From Dehalococcoides mccartyi (GTDB lineage: Bacteria > Chloroflexota > Dehalococcoidia > UBA2979), in NCBI GenBank assembly GCA_945888895.1, contig CAMDAY010000120.1, forward strand, positions 1-6,900: DNA of 6,900 nucleotides, in the 5' to 3' direction. Within the stretch, counting starts at the first letter, position 1. Each line of letters begins with the position of its first letter. Made by a program: the position numbers and the translations under genes. The notes beneath the pieces are model-generated. The model was not told where the DNA came from. It ran no database searches and was given only the letters and a program-made list of their open reading frames with translations. Positions 5,632 through 6,900 of the stretch are shown piece by piece.

Positions 5632-6197
5632 TGGCCGCGACCGCAACCGACATCCCTCGTCTCCAGGCGCGCTACCGCGAAAACGCAGCGCAGGTCCTGA
5701 TGACGGAGTTTGGCTACAGCAACGTCATGGAGATCCCGCGAGTCACGAAGGTCGCCGTCAACATCGGCCTGGGTGAGGCTCTGGAGAACGCGAACGCCAT
5801 CGAGTCGGCGACGAAGGACCTGCTGGCCATCACCGGTCAGCGCCCCTACGTGCGCCGCGCGAAGAAGGCTATTTCGAACTTCAAGCTGCGCGAGAACAAC
5901 CCGATCGGCCTGTCGCTCACGTTGCGCGGCGACCGCATGTGGGAGTTCCTGGACCGTCTGATCAACGCCGCCCTGCCGCGCACCCGTGACTTCCACGGCG
6001 TGACGGCGGACGCGTTCGACGGGCGCGGGAACTACTCGCTCGGCCTGACCGAGCAGGTGATCTTCCCGGAGCTCAGCTTCGATCAGGTCGACCGCGTGCG
6101 CGGCATGCAGATCAACGTGGTCACGACCGCGAAGACCGACGCTGAAGGACGACGGCTGCTCGAGCTTCTCGGCATGCCGTTCGTGAAGAAGCAGTAA
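5631..6197 (+). CDS. rplE: 50S ribosomal protein L5
   Basis: L5 binds 5S rRNA, places it in the central protuberance and contacts the P-site tRNA. The 188 residues (family about 180) contain LQARYRENAAQVLMTEFGYS, IPRVTKVAVNIGLGEA (36-50) and the highly conserved ITGQRPYVRRAKKAISNFKL (67-86). They continue with NNPIGLSLTLRG, MWEFLDRLINAALPRTRDF, GNYSLGLTEQVIFPEL (133-148) and RGMQINVVTTAKTDAEGRRL. The short N-terminal MAATATD is a small extension. The ATG overlaps the rplX stop as TAATG, with GAGG at 5617-5620 upstream. In E. coli the S8 repressor site lies before this gene; here no untranslated leader exists for it. Confidence 0.98.
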   Translation: MAATATDIPRLQARYRENAAQVLMTEFGYSNVMEIPRVTKVAVNIGLGEALENANAIESATKDLLAITGQRPYVRRAKKAISNFKLRENNPIGLSLTLRGDRMWEFLDRLINAALPRTRDFHGVTADAFDGRGNYSLGLTEQVIFPELSFDQVDRVRGMQINVVTTAKTDAEGRRLLELLGMPFVKKQ

Positions 6198-6200
6198 GGA
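6196..6200 (+). promoter_or_regulatory. Ribosome-binding site of rpsN
   Basis: AAGGA overlaps the rplE stop codon and lies six bases before the rpsN ATG at 6207. The position is ideal for initiation. Confidence 0.78.
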
Positions 6201-6206
6201 CCCGCG

Positions 6207-6512
6207 ATGGCGAAGGAATCCAAGCTGGTCAAGAACGCGGAGCGCGCGCGCCTGAACAAGGTGCACGAGAAGCGCCGCGCTGACCTCGTCGCGGTGATCA
6301 AGAACGGCTCCGCCACGGCGGAGGCGAAGGATGAGGCGTACAAGCGCCTCTACAAGATGCCGCGCGACGCGAGCAGCACGCGGTTCCGCAACCGCTGCCA
6401 GCTCACCGGTCGTCCGCGCGGCTATATGCGAGGCTTCGGTGTCTCGCGCATCGTGTTCAGAGAACTGGCGAACCAGGGAATGCTCCCTGGCGTCAAGAAG
6501 GCTTCGTGGTAG
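6207..6512 (+). CDS. rpsN: 30S ribosomal protein S14, long zinc-free form
   Basis: S14 joins late in assembly of the small-subunit head. Two forms exist: a short zinc-binding form of about 61 residues with two CxxC pairs, and a long form of about 100 residues without them. This one has 101 residues and a single cysteine (Cys64), so it is the long, zinc-independent form. It begins MAKESKLVKNAERARLNKVH, has the N-terminal insert typical of the long form, then KMPRDASSTRFRNRCQLTGR, PRGYMRGFGVSRIVFREL and the end LPGVKKASW. Motif order and ending match E. coli S14 closely. It starts nine bases after rplE. A perfect hairpin lies in its last codons (6473-6490), and the only real spacer of the cluster follows. 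Confidence 0.97.
   Translation: MAKESKLVKNAERARLNKVHEKRRADLVAVIKNGSATAEAKDEAYKRLYKMPRDASSTRFRNRCQLTGRPRGYMRGFGVSRIVFRELANQGMLPGVKKASW
6473..6490 (+). other. Perfect hairpin in the 3' end of rpsN
   Basis: CCAGGGA (6473-6479) and TCCCTGG (6484-6490) are exact reverse complements around the four-base loop ATGC. In the mRNA this could form a 7-bp stem about 20 bases before the rpsN stop. No run of T follows, so it does not look like an intrinsic terminator. It encodes part of NQGMLPG, a segment conserved only in part, so chance cannot be excluded. Confidence 0.5.
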
Positions 6513-6564
6513 CCGGTCGCGCTCGGTAGGCGACTAGGAACCCACGAAGGAAGGCAGGCGACGC
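6513..6564 (+). other. rpsN-rpsH spacer with repeats and purine-rich leader
   Basis: These 52 bases are the only sizeable gap in the cluster. They contain GTCGC (6516-6520) able to pair with GCGAC at 6530-6534. The heptamer AGGCGAC occurs twice, at 6528-6534 and 6556-6562, so GTCGC could pair with either copy. The second copy lies just before the rpsH ATG. The purine-rich run AAGGAAGG (6547-6554) ends ten bases before that ATG and is the best ribosome-binding candidate. No clear -35/-10 promoter pair or T-rich terminator is visible. Confidence 0.5.
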
Positions 6565-6900
6565 ATGACGACGTCCGACCCGCTGGCAGACATGTTCACC
6601 CGTATCCGCAACGCTGCGGCTGCGCGACACGACGACGTCCGGATTCCGGCATCGAACGTGAAGCGCGCCGTCGCGGAAGTCCTCAAGCAAGAGGGCTTTG
6701 TGAAGAACGTGGTGGTGTCTGACGAGGGCGCACGAACGATCCTCAAGGTAGACCTCACGTACGGCGACGACCGCAAGTCGTTGCTGACGGGCATCCGACG
6801 CGTCTCGCGCCCGGGGCTTCGGGTCTACGTCAATCAGCGCGAAATCCCTCGGGTCTTTGGTGGCCTGGGAGTCGCGATCATGAGCACGTCGCAGGGCGTC
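6565..6900 (+). CDS. rpsH: 30S ribosomal protein S8 (3' end outside window)
   Basis: S8 binds the central domain of 16S rRNA and, in E. coli, represses the spc operon. The frame runs from ATG at 6565 to the window edge without a stop, giving 112 residues of an expected 130 or so. It begins TTSDPLADMFTRIRNAAAAR, matching the family's DPIADMLTRIRNA. Next come HDDVRIPASNVKRAVAEVLK, EGFVKNVVV, SLLTGIRRVSRPGLRVYV and EIPRVFGGLGVAIMSTSQGV. The conserved C-terminal RNA-binding end (GGE, CxVW-like) lies beyond the edge. The spacer before it carries AAGGAAGG at 6547-6554. The start agrees with the family N-terminus, and no other in-frame start fits better. Confidence 0.96.
   Translation, partial: MTTSDPLADMFTRIRNAAAARHDDVRIPASNVKRAVAEVLKQEGFVKNVVVSDEGARTILKVDLTYGDDRKSLLTGIRRVSRPGLRVYVNQREIPRVFGGLGVAIMSTSQGV

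Noticed and set aside
6473..6564. Rho-independent terminator between rpsN and rpsH
   Set aside because: The hairpin has no following T run and rpsH continues the same cluster, so termination here is unlikely.

Overview
The window is a stretch of the bacterial S10-spc ribosomal protein gene cluster, entirely on the + strand. Fifteen genes lie end to end in the classical order: rplC (L3, 5' end missing), rplD (L4), rplW (L23), rplB (L2), rpsS (S19), rplV (L22), rpsC (S3), rplP (L16), rpmC (L29), rpsQ (S17), rplN (L14), rplX (L24), rplE (L5), rpsN (S14) and rpsH (S8, 3' end missing). Thirteen are complete. I see no mobile element, tRNA, CRISPR array or non-ribosomal gene, and no complete promoter or terminator.

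The DNA is strongly GC-rich, with G or C in most third codon positions. The L3 signature around residues 122-135 (GGPKTHGQSDRHR), the zinc-ribbon L24 and the general style of L2, S3 and L22 suggest a high-GC member of Chloroflexota or a neighbouring lineage, probably uncultured. This placement comes from remembered family signatures, not a search, and is tentative. The S14 is the long, zinc-free form, which I would not have expected beside the other signatures.

Layout: positions 2-4296 hold the S10-operon part from L3 to L16. L29 and S17 follow, and the spc part (L14, L24, L5, S14, S8) continues without a break. Of 14 gene junctions, seven overlap by 1 or 4 bases (ATGA, GTGA, TAATG or TAGTG), six have gaps of 3-10 bases, and only S14-S8 has a real spacer (52 bases). 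The S17 stop overlaps the L14 start, so the spc promoter that separates these operons in E. coli has no place here. The set reads as one long, translationally coupled transcript that supplies large- and small-subunit proteins in step.

This is an ordinary housekeeping region and I do not find a new biological system in it. The points worth a second look are small: an unusual tunnel loop in L4 matched by changes in the L22 tip, acidic C-terminal tails on L3 and S17, and a perfect 7-bp hairpin near the end of rpsN followed by the only real spacer.
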